Both the position numbers and the translations under genes were made by a program. From positions 1,054,001-1,118,000 of the forward strand of contig NBIV01000001.1 of the NCBI GenBank assembly GCA_003194525.1: a DNA stretch of 64,000 bases. The letters run 5' to 3'. Each line of letters begins with the position of its first letter. Positions within the stretch are counted from its first letter, which is position 1. The notes under the pieces were generated by a model. It was not told where the DNA came from. It searched no databases and saw nothing but the letters and a program-made list of their open reading frames with translations. Positions 10,902 through 21,050 of this stretch are shown here, in pieces. This DNA comes from Gracilariopsis chorda. Lineage: Eukaryota > Rhodophyta > Florideophyceae > Gracilariales > Gracilariaceae.

Positions 10902-13586
10902 TGCAAGATATGCCGAAGAGACTGACAAGACTCATGCGTTTCAAGCTTGTCCGAAACGTGTTTCTAAGTAATCACCGTTGTGATGCGGAAAGCGCTTAAC
11001 AAAAGGCAAGCTAGAAGTCAAGAACTGGGCATAGAAACTCCTACAATGAAATTAGCAAAGAGATTCGCATTCGGTACGAGTTCATCGTATGGAGAAGGAG
11101 AAGCATGTTCGCTTCGTGTTTAGAAGTTCCAACATGACCGGAACAGCCAACGAGCATATGGGCAAAAACAAAAGCTCCTGACGTGTAAGGACTCCGTCAG
11201 CGGGCGCGAAGTTCTTACATATTGCATTTGTGTATTGTGATCTGTGATTGGTTGTTACCTTTTCATGGTCTCTGACCGTTGACTGCGCCATTTCGTTGAA
11301 AGTTAACCACTGTTAGACAGCAATCCAACCGCTCCTCCGATATGTCGTTTTTTCTCATGTTGTCGTAGACAGGCCTCTCAGGATTCGCGAAAACCCACCA
11401 TCTTGTGTTTCGAGTTCAAGGTGACGAGCAAGCTACCCAAACAGAACAATCAATGTCGGCTATCTCTCTATTGGGGTTAGTCATATTTTGAAACGCGCAT
11501 CCAGTAGGCGGCGAATGTGGTAGTGGCAGTTCAAGTTTACATCACGCAACATCATGAAATCAATTATGCGATACCAATATAAGACGAATCTGAGGCATAA
11601 ATCACGAGTATGAGATGTTCGTAAACGTCTTTTGCACTTTATAATCACCGCCACCATGTTTTCACAGCATTTGTGTGTGAGTGTGTCTACGGGCACGTGC
11701 CTCTGATTCCGAGGCATCGGTATTAACTTTCTAAAAGTAGAAGGCTAATCATCTATTCGACAGCTAAAGTCCCCTAATACACCCAATCGCATATCCAGTT
11801 GGCTTCCTCATTCAACGTAACTTCATAGTCTTTTGTAACCTACTACATCGTCATGGCACTGCTAAAAACTCTTCTATACAATTCTTTTGAAACTAAGAAA
11901 GAGATAACAAGAATCCTTGTGCAGATGAGTCAGATAAGTAATGAATTCCGACAGTCTGCTCCTTTGAAAGATACGTGTATAGGGTATCCAGAAATGTGAG
12001 TACCTGACTTCATTGTGCTGCATTCTTTAGAGAAGAATAGCCTTTGGTTTACTGCATTGTCGGATATGTGCAGTACTCCGCCGCAAGGAACTTCCACCCT
12101 CAGAGAGAGACAGGAGTGTCATAGTTGGCAACCTGCATGAAGATATCAGAGCAGGTTTGGGACTTTCTTTAATGAATAGTTTTCAGAAAGCCACTGAACC
12201 CCGCTCCTAAGTTAGAAGCACGGCCGGCGTGCAGTGAACAAAAAACAACAAACGAGTGAGCGAAACACTGCCGTTGAAGGGCGAGAGCAAGCAGCAGTCA
12301 TCGGCTACATTTTGTGACATAGCTGGCGGCTGGTACTACGGGACTGAGAAATCTTTCTTCTCCAGGGACCTCCACACATACATACATAGAGTTTGGCGTG
12401 CTGGACGAGAAAAAGCTCCCTTGTACTGTTAGATTCTATCACAGCTCCGTTATTCGGCAGAGTGCGCCCCATAAAGAAAGAAAAAAGAAATAAAGCACAA
12501 TTGAAAGTATTTATCGTTGTTAATTCCCGTTTAATGTCAAGCGCAAAGAATTTAAGTCTAAACGAACTGCTTCCTCTTTGAGATCAGTATAACGTCAGCA
12601 CTGAGTATATGTAAAGATACTTAACGAAAGACTTGTTTGCTCATGTAAGCACTTAAGCCTGTGTGGTCAATAGCTGTACCATTACTTGAATAGTTAAACT
12701 CCAAATACTGAAACCCTGGGTAACTACTTTCTGTTGAATGATACTGTTTATGCCATCGACTCTAAAGGGAATAGAGTTGCTATTGCCCTTCTAAGAAACG
12801 GTGGCTCAAGAGCTGCGACGGGTAGTCACTGCACGGAGAGAAACTCGAACTGGGATACAAAGAAGAAAAGCGTTGACTGCACCTGTCGCATTAAGAATAA
12901 GGAAATGCTTGTCCGGAAGCCAAAGTCGTTTGTGGCAATTACGTTAACGGGAGTGGTTGGATCACGTTATATGTTAATCCATGATAAACGAAATAATGTC
13001 ACAGGACGAATAAAAAGGAATTCAGCACCGGAGATTCCTAACCAGTTTCTCAAGAGAGCGTTATTGAACAAAGTGACTTCGCTCCGTAGTTCATGATGGT
13101 TCGGCGTTTTCTAGCTTGATACGGCTGAGTGTGGGTGCACTGGGTCCAAACTCTAAACGCAGAACTACTCCTGCCCAGAAGTACGATGGGGGCCTCACAC
13201 ACTCTAAACAGGGATGCGTTACCCTTTGCGGTTGATAGGGCTTGAATGTGCCACGTGTGTGAAGGATGCGGCCTTACATTCCCTGAAACATACAGCATTG
13301 CTAGTGACTGTTGGCCGCCATGGTCTACGCCAAAGGATACGGAGGTACAAGGTCTACATCGTCCTGAACGAACCTGTGTGAGTGTGTGATTGCATTCTCT
13401 TTCTCATAGGAATGGCAGATTCTGTTGCGAAAGGGCCCGGATGCCGTTAGCCTTCTCCAGTTTTCACATCACAGCTACCGCTCACATATTCATCCTCAGA
13501 GAAGCGACCGTCTCATGAACGCATAATCTGGGCAAGCACGCTACAGCAATTGGCATCGAGGTCATTGACGCACTATAGCAGTAATC
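10902..13586. other. Gene-free stretch
   Basis: About 2.7 kb between the divergent membrane-protein gene and the sterol oxidase. Only short open frames occur; the longest, about 120 codons at 12734-13096, has no recognisable domain and unremarkable composition, so I treat it as chance. The sequence is slightly AT-richer than the genes. The two ends should hold the promoters of the flanking genes. I see no RNA gene or repeat array. Confidence 0.5.
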
Positions 13587-14414
13587 ATGATCACTGAACT
13601 TTTTCTGCTATTTACTGTTTTCTCAAGAGACGCAGTTCAACCGTTATGGACGTGGTTGTGTGCAAATACATCATCGTATCCAATGTTTGTCTTAGGATGT
13701 TATCTATCTCAGGTCGGTGGATATTTCTTGGCATGCATTCCCTACGTACTATTTGACATTATTCGCCCCGCTTTTGCAAATGACTACAAGATTCAAGCGA
13801 AGACGTATCCATCGAAGCAGCAAATGATACAATCATGCAAAGACATGATGGTATCCTTTAGTACCGTAGTACTGCCAATGCTAATCTTCGGCGGGTTTTT
13901 CATCGAAAGAATAGGAATTACAAGGGATGGACCTATACCAAAGCCGCTCGTAATGCTCATTCAGATTGCATACTTCTTCCTTGTTGAAGACTTTCTCAAC
14001 TATTGGTTTCACCGTTGGCTACATCTTCCCTGGCTCTACAAACACATTCACAGCGTCCATCACAAATACGATTCTCCATTTGGTTTGGTGGCAGCTTATG
14101 CACATCCGGCTGAAGTTGTTATACTTGCCATCCCCACTTTCGTAGGACCGGTTGCGGTAGGTCCACATCTCTACACTCTAATGATCTGGCAGGCCTTCCG
14201 CAACTTCGAAGCGATCGACATTCATTCCGGATATGAATTCCCTTACAGCTTGAAGACGTTGTTCCCTGCGTATGCAGGTACGAAGCATCATGACTATCAT
14301 CATTACATGCACTCTGGAAACTTCGCGTCAATTTTCACGTGGTGTGACCGCTTATACGGAACTGATACAGGTTATCGTACATACGAAGCGAGAAGAAGAG
14401 AAAAGGAAGAGTAG
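13587..14414 (+). CDS. Sterol C4-methyl oxidase (fatty acid hydroxylase superfamily)
   Basis: 275 aa, starting at ATG 13587. The protein has about four hydrophobic segments and the three histidine clusters of the ER di-iron hydroxylases: HRWLH (142-146), HSVHH (155-159) and HHDYHH (234-239). Spacing and flanking residues (FWFHR-type block, HHKYDSPFG, SGNFAS...CDRLYGTD) match ERG25/SMO, which oxidises the C4 methyl groups of sterol precursors using cytochrome b5 electrons. Length is that of the family. Plant lineages often have SMO1 and SMO2 forms; which one this is cannot be decided from sequence alone. No neighbour belongs to the pathway. Confidence 0.92.
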   Translation: MITELFLLFTVFSRDAVQPLWTWLCANTSSYPMFVLGCYLSQVGGYFLACIPYVLFDIIRPAFANDYKIQAKTYPSKQQMIQSCKDMMVSFSTVVLPMLIFGGFFIERIGITRDGPIPKPLVMLIQIAYFFLVEDFLNYWFHRWLHLPWLYKHIHSVHHKYDSPFGLVAAYAHPAEVVILAIPTFVGPVAVGPHLYTLMIWQAFRNFEAIDIHSGYEFPYSLKTLFPAYAGTKHHDYHHYMHSGNFASIFTWCDRLYGTDTGYRTYEARRREKEE

Positions 14415-15309
14415 GAAGGTTTCAGAATTTTATGAATGCCTCTTCAGGGAATGAGGAGTTGCGCTTCGCTTCTCCTCGCACCTGATGCCGTTTAACACAT
14501 CAAGAATCGAGGTATCGGATCTTACCCGTTTCACACACTACCCATCACTGGTTCAGGTCTTAGGTGCGTACCTTGCCTAAACAGACATGGCTGAGAGAAA
14601 TGTAACAGATATTTTCTACTTGGGGTCCGGGACGCCTTCTTGAACGCTGTGTGTGTGCATTCGTCATTTTCTGTCGCTTCCCAACAGCAACTGCATTGTC
14701 CATGCAACGAGCTGCTCATGGCTTTTACTTCTGTCAGTGCGAAGCTTTTTAAAACACAGTTTTGCTCTGTACATCGAAATTTGTGGGATGGAGTGTATCA
14801 GGTGACAAAAATCAAACTAATAATATCTTTGAGTAATCGTTCAGTTCTTTCATTACTAGGAGGGCGAGCTCAGGTCTTCATATTCTTGAGATTCAGCTGT
14901 TCCGAACAAGCCCCATGAAAACTTTACGCGCAAACTGGACCTGCAAATCTGATTTAGAAAGACGAGCCAAAGCACAACTCCGTGGTTAATTTGCGCTGGA
15001 AGGTCTTTAGAAATAATCAAACTATGATGAGAGGAGAAAAGACATACCGTGTTTTGCACGGGTCGCTGTTATGAATCGTTAGTCCTCTTCTGGAAAGGAG
15101 CCATGCTGGCCTTTCCTTGCCCTTATCGCAACGAGATATTCTTCACTTTGCTGATTGTCTGCATTTTCTGTACTCGTAGTTATGAAGCATGAATGTGCTG
15201 CGTGCATGTCTGCTCCTATCTCCACAGCTCTGAAAAACGCATTTAAGTGCTTGTACTCCTTCCAGTTCCAGAGCGACAGTTCCCCAAAAAGCGAAGCCAA
15301 GAAACCAAA
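14415..15309. other. Gene-free stretch between SMO and SRPK
   Basis: 895 nt holding the 3' end of the sterol oxidase transcript and the promoter of the kinase. Only frames below 95 codons, none with recognisable content. No repeats seen. Confidence 0.5.
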
Positions 15310-16674
15310 ATGACGAAAGACATAGCTGGAGAAATTGCGAGTCTCACACTTGGAGAGAATATGGTTTCATTTCCAGAGCAGGATCCAGAGCATGCAGGTT
15401 CTGATTCCGAAGATGAACAGGATTACAGGCAAGGCGGCTACCACCCTGTGCACTTGGGGGAAACTTTCGACAACGGAAGGTACAGAATCCTGAAGAAGCT
15501 TGGCTGGGGCCATTTTTCGACTGTCTGGCTGGGCTTCGATTGCGTAAAGCAGCGTCAGTGTGCCATAAAGGTGCAAAAGTCGGATCCACACTACGCGGAA
15601 GCGGCACAAGATGAAATTCGGTTATTGACAGCATTAAAGAAAGAAAGGAACAGAATGCGGGAAACTGTTGTTGAGCTCTTAGACTATTTCGAACTCGATG
15701 GACCTCACGGACGTCACATATGTATGGTATTTGAGTTCCTCAGCAAATCTGTTCTATCCCTTATTAAGAGATTCAACTACCGAGGTGCTCCTCTTTGTTT
15801 GACAAGAAAAATTTCGAGACAGATACTTCACGGTTTAAACTATATTCATGAAGCTTGTGGCATTGTTCATACTGATCTGAAACCGGAGAATGTTCTTTTC
15901 GTCCATCACAAGAGCGAAAACGAGGCTCTTCAGATTGAAGCAAGCCGGGTGGCGACCGAGATGGAAGAGCTCGAGAGAGAACAGAGCGCTGTTTCAGCGT
16001 CATCGATTGGGGTTTGTCATAAACCGAACCATGAGTTGACGTTTGCTACAGCAAATGTGAAGATTGTTGACTTTGGAAATGCGTGTTGGGTTGATCATCA
16101 CTTCACTGAAGACATTCAAACCAGACAATACAGGGCACCAGAGGTTATTCTTGGATATGGGTACAACACGAAAGCAGATATTTGGTCACTTGCTTGTCTC
16201 GTCTTTGAACTGGCGACTGGTGACTTTCTCTTTGAACCGCACCAGGCCGAAGAATATGGCAGAGACGAGGACCATCTAGCACTGATGATGGAGCTTTTGG
16301 GGCCGATCCCAAGCCATATGAGGAAGAAAGGCAAATATACTTCAGATATCTTTGATACTCATGGAAACCTATTGCATATTGACCAGCTTAACTTTTGGAG
16401 TCTCCGTGATGTGTTACGAGAGAAATACAAGTTTCCTGTTAAGGATGCTGACGAATTGGCGGACTTTCTTCTCCCCATGCTTTTCTTGGATCCGAAACGT
16501 AGAGCTTCGGCTAGGGAGCAACTACAGCATCCTTTCTTGCAGGATAACAACTCCGAGGACATGGTCCGGAAAGGTTCGTCGCTTGGACAGAGCACGATTT
16601 CCAGAGAAATTCCACCACAAATGTCCGGACCCGGAGAGGCAATGCCACGCTTAGCACTAAGCGCATCGGAGTGA
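15310..16674 (+). CDS. SR-protein kinase (SRPK family)
   Basis: 454 aa from ATG 15310; the frame extends upstream only to a GTG. After an acidic N-terminus comes a split serine/threonine kinase with SRPK hallmarks: glycine loop LGWGHFSTVW (64-73), catalytic Lys at 87 (AIKVQ), catalytic loop VHTDLKPENVLF (HTD instead of HRD, typical of SRPK), DFGNACW at 254-260 and TRQYRAPEV. The spacer between the lobes is short (about 50 residues) compared with the several hundred of animal SRPKs. SRPKs phosphorylate RS dipeptides of splicing factors and shuttle cargo to the nucleus. The window also encodes U2AF35, whose C-terminus is RD/ER-rich instead of RS-rich, a relevant contrast. Confidence 0.93.
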   Translation: MTKDIAGEIASLTLGENMVSFPEQDPEHAGSDSEDEQDYRQGGYHPVHLGETFDNGRYRILKKLGWGHFSTVWLGFDCVKQRQCAIKVQKSDPHYAEAAQDEIRLLTALKKERNRMRETVVELLDYFELDGPHGRHICMVFEFLSKSVLSLIKRFNYRGAPLCLTRKISRQILHGLNYIHEACGIVHTDLKPENVLFVHHKSENEALQIEASRVATEMEELEREQSAVSASSIGVCHKPNHELTFATANVKIVDFGNACWVDHHFTEDIQTRQYRAPEVILGYGYNTKADIWSLACLVFELATGDFLFEPHQAEEYGRDEDHLALMMELLGPIPSHMRKKGKYTSDIFDTHGNLLHIDQLNFWSLRDVLREKYKFPVKDADELADFLLPMLFLDPKRRASAREQLQHPFLQDNNSEDMVRKGSSLGQSTISREIPPQMSGPGEAMPRLALSASE

Positions 16675-16848
16675 GCTCCATGGGGACGAGAAGATTGAGG
16701 TAGTACATGCAATCAAGCAACGTATCCCGTAGTATTATGTATAGTTTGTATAATTCTTGATCCAGAAACACGCTGATTTCATGATTGAGATCAGTTCTGA
16801 TTTACCGAATCATGTTTGTGCGGTAATATAAATCGAACATGGTTAAAC

Positions 16849-17364
16849 CTAGCTGGATTCAGTTTGTTTCCGCTCTATAAGAGCTTCATGAAGTTTCTGA
16901 TCGCGCTTTGAGTCCGCGAGAGAAGCCATAAACGCTCGTGCGGCTTCGTCTTCAATAAACGGATTTACTAACGATCCAGTGGTATCATACTCATCAAGTA
17001 TGCGATTCATTTGTTCCTTTTGCTCAGCAAGTACGCGATCAGCTTCTTCATACGCTTTGTTCTCGCTCAAGCCTTGTTCGTCCATGAACTTCATTTGCAG
17101 CGCGACAAAGCGGTCCGAAATATGGCGCTCTTCTTTTGATTTTGCTTTGAGGTTGATAGGCATCCTATGCGCATCGGGGTTCCTTTGAAGAAATATACTG
17201 CGGAGACGATCTTCTGGATACATGATTTCTGGAGCTTTAGTAACAGTGACCGGGGAGAACACAGGGCGTGTGGCCTCTACTATATCCATCCAAGCTGGCT
17301 TTCGGATGACCCCCGCGGAGACCAAGCGCTTCATCGATTTGGCAAATGGTTTCCCCCTGCCCAT
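16849..17364 (-). CDS. Mitochondrial small ribosomal subunit protein mS23-like
   Basis: 171 aa, ATG at 17362-17364. The N-terminal half carries the pattern of mS23 (yeast Rsm25): a basic start, RLVSAGVIRKPAW...V, a Pro-rich spacer, then MYPEDRLRSIFLQRNPDAH (PED-R-F...P block). The C-terminal half is a long charged helix. mS23 sits on the mitoribosomal small subunit. A cleavable presequence is not evident, which is common in this family. The gene is convergent with SRPK, with only 174 nt between stops. The call rests on motif pattern without alignment. Confidence 0.65.
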   Translation of the reverse strand: MGRGKPFAKSMKRLVSAGVIRKPAWMDIVEATRPVFSPVTVTKAPEIMYPEDRLRSIFLQRNPDAHRMPINLKAKSKEERHISDRFVALQMKFMDEQGLSENKAYEEADRVLAEQKEQMNRILDEYDTTGSLVNPFIEDEAARAFMASLADSKRDQKLHEALIERKQTESS

Positions 17365-17813
17365 CTTAGTAAGCTGATATTCACAGTTGCTCTAGCGGAT
17401 AAGGGTTACCTGTGCAAGGACTGACGCTGCTGCTGTTCCGAAGTCGTGACTATGCAGAGTACAAGGGTAGCGGCCTATTCTGAGGATTACGACGGGTTTT
17501 CAGAGATTTTACAGCGCAAAAACATGATCACAATGACAAGTGGGCTTTTACTTTGAATGTTAGGTTCAAGTCCATGAAACGAGCAGAAGCCGCATTGCTC
17601 TCTGACTCCGGGCTACGGCCGGTTGATCAGGTAACTTTATGTGCCGTGGAACACCAGATGACCGAAGCAGATACATGGTGATGTTTATGTGTGATTTTCG
17701 ACAGAAATGTGTCGCAGACTTGTACACGCGATAGCATTGCGCAACAGCGGTGCAGATATAAGCAGTACACATAAACAGCGTATTTCAAGTGAGGAAAGGA
17801 GAAACATGAGTCA
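17365..17813. other. Intergenic stretch
   Basis: 449 nt holding the mS23 promoter and the ISD11 3' region (both genes on the minus strand). No feature recognised. Confidence 0.4.
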
Positions 17814-18077
17814 TCACCGTGGTTGTTGCTCGATGATGACTGGATCGGTCTTGAACATCTGACTTATGGCGGTTTGTCGCTTCAAAACGGCAAGGTTGTT
17901 GACTCCTCGATAATACAAAGCTCGAATTTTTTCGGGATTCGTTTCTGACTTATGTTCATGAAAGGCGTCTTTTGTTCGACGAATAGCGTACTCCCGGAAG
18001 TTGTAGTCTGAAAAGCGGCTGCCATAACGCAAGAGCGTTTTGTAGAGCTTTAGGATATCGCGAGTGCTTACGCTCAT
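17814..18077 (-). CDS. ISD11: ISD11/LYRM4-type LYR protein (Fe-S cluster assembly)
   Basis: 87 aa starting at the ATG at 18075-18077. An in-frame extension upstream begins with a non-ATG codon and has no family similarity. The protein opens with the LYR-type block ILKLYKTLLRYGSRFSDYNF, followed by REYAIRRTKDAFHEHK, which is characteristic of ISD11. ISD11 binds acyl-carrier protein through the LYR tripeptide region and stabilises the mitochondrial cysteine desulfurase NFS1. Here the tripeptide reads LYK rather than LYR, as in several ISD11 homologues. Length is typical. It is head-to-head with the phytochelatin synthase gene across 578 nt, so the two may share control elements. Confidence 0.88.
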   Translation of the reverse strand: MSVSTRDILKLYKTLLRYGSRFSDYNFREYAIRRTKDAFHEHKSETNPEKIRALYYRGVNNLAVLKRQTAISQMFKTDPVIIEQQPR

Positions 18078-18655
18078 TGCTTCTGTGTAATATACGGTTC
18101 GGATGCTCCAACTTCCTAGAAGAAGGTGATGAAGAGCTGCCCTTGGTAACCTGGTAGAGATAGGTTGGCTTGTGCGAATCCGCGCCGAAGATCTGCGAGA
18201 GCGAAGACGGAGACCGGTGCAAGTAAATGCGAACGTGTGTACTCTTGTATTCGTGGACCAGTTTTGCGATAAGTCTACCGAACATGGGACTGCGCCCCAC
18301 CACAACTGACCCTTTTGCATGGGTCTTACAAACACTGACACACTTACGTGTGCTTACTTCGACGTGACACCCATGGGTGCCATACGTTACCGCGCCCGGA
18401 AACTTCGGAAGCTTACTGGGCCAGCAGAGCAATCCTCCGCTTGGCATGACAAAGTCAATCGAGGTTTGACTACCAGACATCGTAGGCACATTCTTTTTCT
18501 CCACTCAAGATGTCGCTCTATCAACCGCCAAAGGTATAAGGACATCGAAAATTCTGCCATGCCTTCTTGGTATAGGCTGATAAATATACAACTCCATCTA
18601 CATCTCTGCAGCTTCAACGTGACAGGCAATTCAGTCATCCACTCATCGTGTTCAA
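18078..18655. promoter_or_regulatory. Bidirectional promoter region, ISD11 / phytochelatin synthase
   Basis: 578 nt between divergent ATGs. No TATA box stands out. Both flanking genes concern thiol or sulfur chemistry, so co-regulation is possible but not shown. Confidence 0.4.
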
Positions 18656-19506
18656 ATGGCGGACGCTCCACCACATTCCATTTATAAAAGGCAGTTGCCG
18701 AAACGATTGACCGAGCTCACAAGTGCCGAGGGAAAGAAACGTTTCGCCTCTGCGCTGCAGCACCATTACGCAGAAGCGTTTTTCCCTCTGGTCAGCCAAT
18801 TTCAAACCCAAGCTCACCCTGCCTTTTGTGCTTTAACCACGCTATCAACCGTGCTAAATGCCCTTCAAGTAGACCCTCTCCGCGTCTGGGCACACCCTGG
18901 AGATGGTTTGCAGAGTCCTTGTTAGACTGTTGTCTGGATATGGAAAGCGTTAAAAAGGAGGGAATATCAATGAACCAACTGGCTAGGATAGCGAAGTGTC
19001 AAGGGACTAGCGTCCAAGTCTTAAGACGTCTTAACGTGAGCCAGACAAGGCAACTCATTAAAAAGAGCGTAAAAGGGAACCCGGATGGCTCCTTTGAGTT
19101 CGTTGCCGCCTCCTATGATCGCAAGACGCTTGGGCAAACTGGGACAGGTCATTTCAGTCCTGTTGCCGCATATGACCCTCAGACCGACAGTGTACTTGTC
19201 TTGGACGTCGCAAGGTTTAAGGTGAGTTGACCAGCCTAATCAGTTCAGCCTATATCCGTTTCGCATGAAGTTCGCTAACTATTCTGAGTTTTTGTGTGCT
19301 TTTGCTCAATCTTCATTCAGTATGGTCCACATTGGGTCCCCATAGAAGACCTCGTTGCAGCCACAATGCCTTTAGATCCCGCCACTGGACTGCCAAGGGG
19401 GTTTATGACCTTTCGGAAGATACAAGTTAATCGAGAAGCTGCACCAGAAAAGTGTATCCTCCAGAGTTGTACTGAGAAGTGTAAAAACGAAGTAGAAGTG
19501 CAGTAG
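18656..19506 (+). CDS. PCS: Phytochelatin synthase, short form, with one intron and a frame break
   Basis: Transpeptidase that makes phytochelatins from glutathione in the presence of metal ions. The frame from ATG 18656 reads IYKRQLPKR..., then FFPLVSQFQTQAHPAFCALT with the catalytic Cys at 58. At the C-run 18895-18897 the family sequence jumps to the -1 frame (PWRWFAESLLDCC...), and the first frame stops at 18925. One extra C would rejoin them. The family then continues to TGTGHFSPVAAY (catalytic His) and LVLDVARFK (catalytic Asp). An intron at 19222-19320 (GTGAGT, CTAAC branch, CAG; 99 nt) precedes YGPHWVPIEDL. Read through, the protein is about 250 aa and lacks the long Cys-rich C-terminal domain of plant enzymes; only a short tail (CILQSCTEKC) remains. 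It is a functional gene with a sequencing error, a frameshifted allele, or a young pseudogene. The catalytic triad is otherwise intact. Confidence 0.85.
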
Positions 19507-19609
19507 CTCCTCAGGTATTGCAAAACTCATCCTACCAAGGGTATCATACTTCTAAACCTACCATTTTCCAGTTCAAGTCCATATCAACTTTACAAATAGC
19601 AAGGGGCTG

Positions 19610-20452
19610 TCATCTCTGACCGATTGCAACTTCTTGCATGGACTTGTTCTTCCGGTACAGAGCAGAATTGTTGTTGCCGAAGCCTGATCCTACGCGAGAA
19701 TCTGTTGGAACCTCTCCAATGCCGAAGTCTGCAGCTTCCAGGTGACCCAGTTCTCGATACTTGGAGATCGCATCCCGCATGTCCGTCAACGTTCCGAGCG
19801 CGACCGTTGTGTCCTTACGCTTAACGGCCCGGGAAAGCTGTTTGAGAGCCCTTTCATACATATCTGTTTCCTTGTTCATGGCCTCTATGAACTTGGCATT
19901 GATACTCAACCCGCCGCCGGCCAGGGAGCTAGCGTACAGCTTCATCGGGAGCACTGCATCTGACAATTCCCCGGTGGAATAATTGGAAACAACCGGCCAT
20001 GCGCTTTCTTTGGCAGCTTTCTGCACATCTGGGAGCACCTCCCATGCAAGTCTCACTCTGGGTAAGTAGCGCTTTCTCGCAGTGGGATAGTAGTACTGAC
20101 CCCGCAGGTTACTTTCAATCTCAGTACCTTTCGAGTTATCGTCTTCTAGACCCGCTTTTCTCCTCTCTGCGGTTGCCTGCAGTTCGCGTTGTTTAGCCAG
20201 TCGCATTTTCTTCTCCTCTGCAATTCGGGCTTTCTCCTCTTCAATCTCTTCGGGTGTTTTTTCTTCGCGGATGCCTTGTAAGAGCTTCTCCTTACTGGGC
20301 TTGCCTGGTTTTAGAGCGTACGCTGGGCCGATGGGACGCGGAGCACACAGTGCTGCCAGACTTAGCCCTGCCAGGCGCAGAGCATTTCGTCTTGACACGG
20401 GCGCAGCGCTCATGGTCATGAATGCTGAGTGTGGTAGCGGAGTGGCATCCAT
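19610..20452 (-). CDS. Thylakoid-lumen protein with Tat signal, helical bundle
   Basis: 280 aa. Residues 1-46 end in a twin-arginine signal (SRRNALRLAGLSLAALCAP) and an AYA cleavage site, typical of proteins sent to the thylakoid lumen by the Tat route. A charged coiled segment (about 50-110, KEEK/EEEKARIAEEKK) follows. The last 160 residues look like a helical bundle (RKRYLPRVRLAWEVLPDVQ..., MKLYASSLAGGGLSINAKF, ...MRDAISKYREL). Such bundles occur in extrinsic photosystem II subunits (PsbQ'/Psb31), and I suspect a relative, but the match is impressionistic. Only about 20 residues precede the arginines, short for a bipartite transit peptide; an in-frame stop two codons upstream of the ATG means a longer leader would need an upstream exon. 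The ATG lies 12 nt from the divergent ATG at 20465. Confidence 0.75.
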   Translation of the reverse strand: MDATPLPHSAFMTMSAAPVSRRNALRLAGLSLAALCAPRPIGPAYALKPGKPSKEKLLQGIREEKTPEEIEEEKARIAEEKKMRLAKQRELQATAERRKAGLEDDNSKGTEIESNLRGQYYYPTARKRYLPRVRLAWEVLPDVQKAAKESAWPVVSNYSTGELSDAVLPMKLYASSLAGGGLSINAKFIEAMNKETDMYERALKQLSRAVKRKDTTVALGTLTDMRDAISKYRELGHLEAADFGIGEVPTDSRVGSGFGNNNSALYRKNKSMQEVAIGQR

Positions 20453-20464
20453 GTTTCAGAAACA

Positions 20465-20718
20465 ATGGCGAATTCTCGAGACAGGCCCGTTCGTTTCTTC
20501 TATGATGCGGAACGTGTAAAGGAACTGAGGACTCCAGATAATCGCTTACCCAGCATCCGAGCTAACCCTAAGGGTATCTATGACTCTCTGGTTGACAACA
20601 AGATTCAGATCTTAAGAGTGTTTCTCGAAGAACATCATCTTACAAGTAAACTCTGGACCTGGCCTTTTTTGTGAGCGCTGGCTAACAGTTTTCTATCGTG
20701 GATTTCGTAGCTCCCTGA
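20465..20718 (+). CDS. Short unrecognised gene, probably with one intron
   Basis: The ATG at 20465 opens a non-repetitive, coding-looking frame with a helical pattern (AERVKELRTPDN..., SLVDNKIQILRVFLEEHHL). It runs into a plausible intron: donor GTAAAC at 20646, branch GCTAAC, acceptor GTAG at 20710 (65 nt). Splicing there gives a stop at once and a protein of about 62 aa. Using the next AG (20719) gives about 82 aa ending at 20785. Without splicing, the stop is at 20672. Function not recognised. It is divergent from the lumen-protein gene with 12 nt between ATGs. Existence is moderately supported; the 3' structure is uncertain. Confidence 0.45.
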
Positions 20719-21050
20719 AGATGGGGGGATGGCTGTGGATCAAGGGACCGAAGCGGTTTCTGCGGCTGAGATTGCACCGTTATAGTAACACTTGCCAATG
20801 CCAAGTTGCCCACCATTCCTGCTTTCTTGGAATCATCCGGCTAAAGTTAGCTGCTCTTCTGCAAAACAGCAAAAATATTTGCAGCATGGCACAAGTGCAA
20901 TGCAGCTGCTGTATTGTAGCTCGTCGGGACAATGTAAGTTAGTTGGTTCCACGCGGCAACTATTTGAACTCAAAATTCCCGAGCTTTCCGTCGTCGACCA
21001 GTGATCATCACTTTGGTCCGTTCCCAACAGAGTGCTCCAACATCTTGCAA

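Noticed and set aside
12734-13096. 120-codon + strand frame
   Set aside because: No domain, no codon signature, isolated in AT-richer intergenic DNA.
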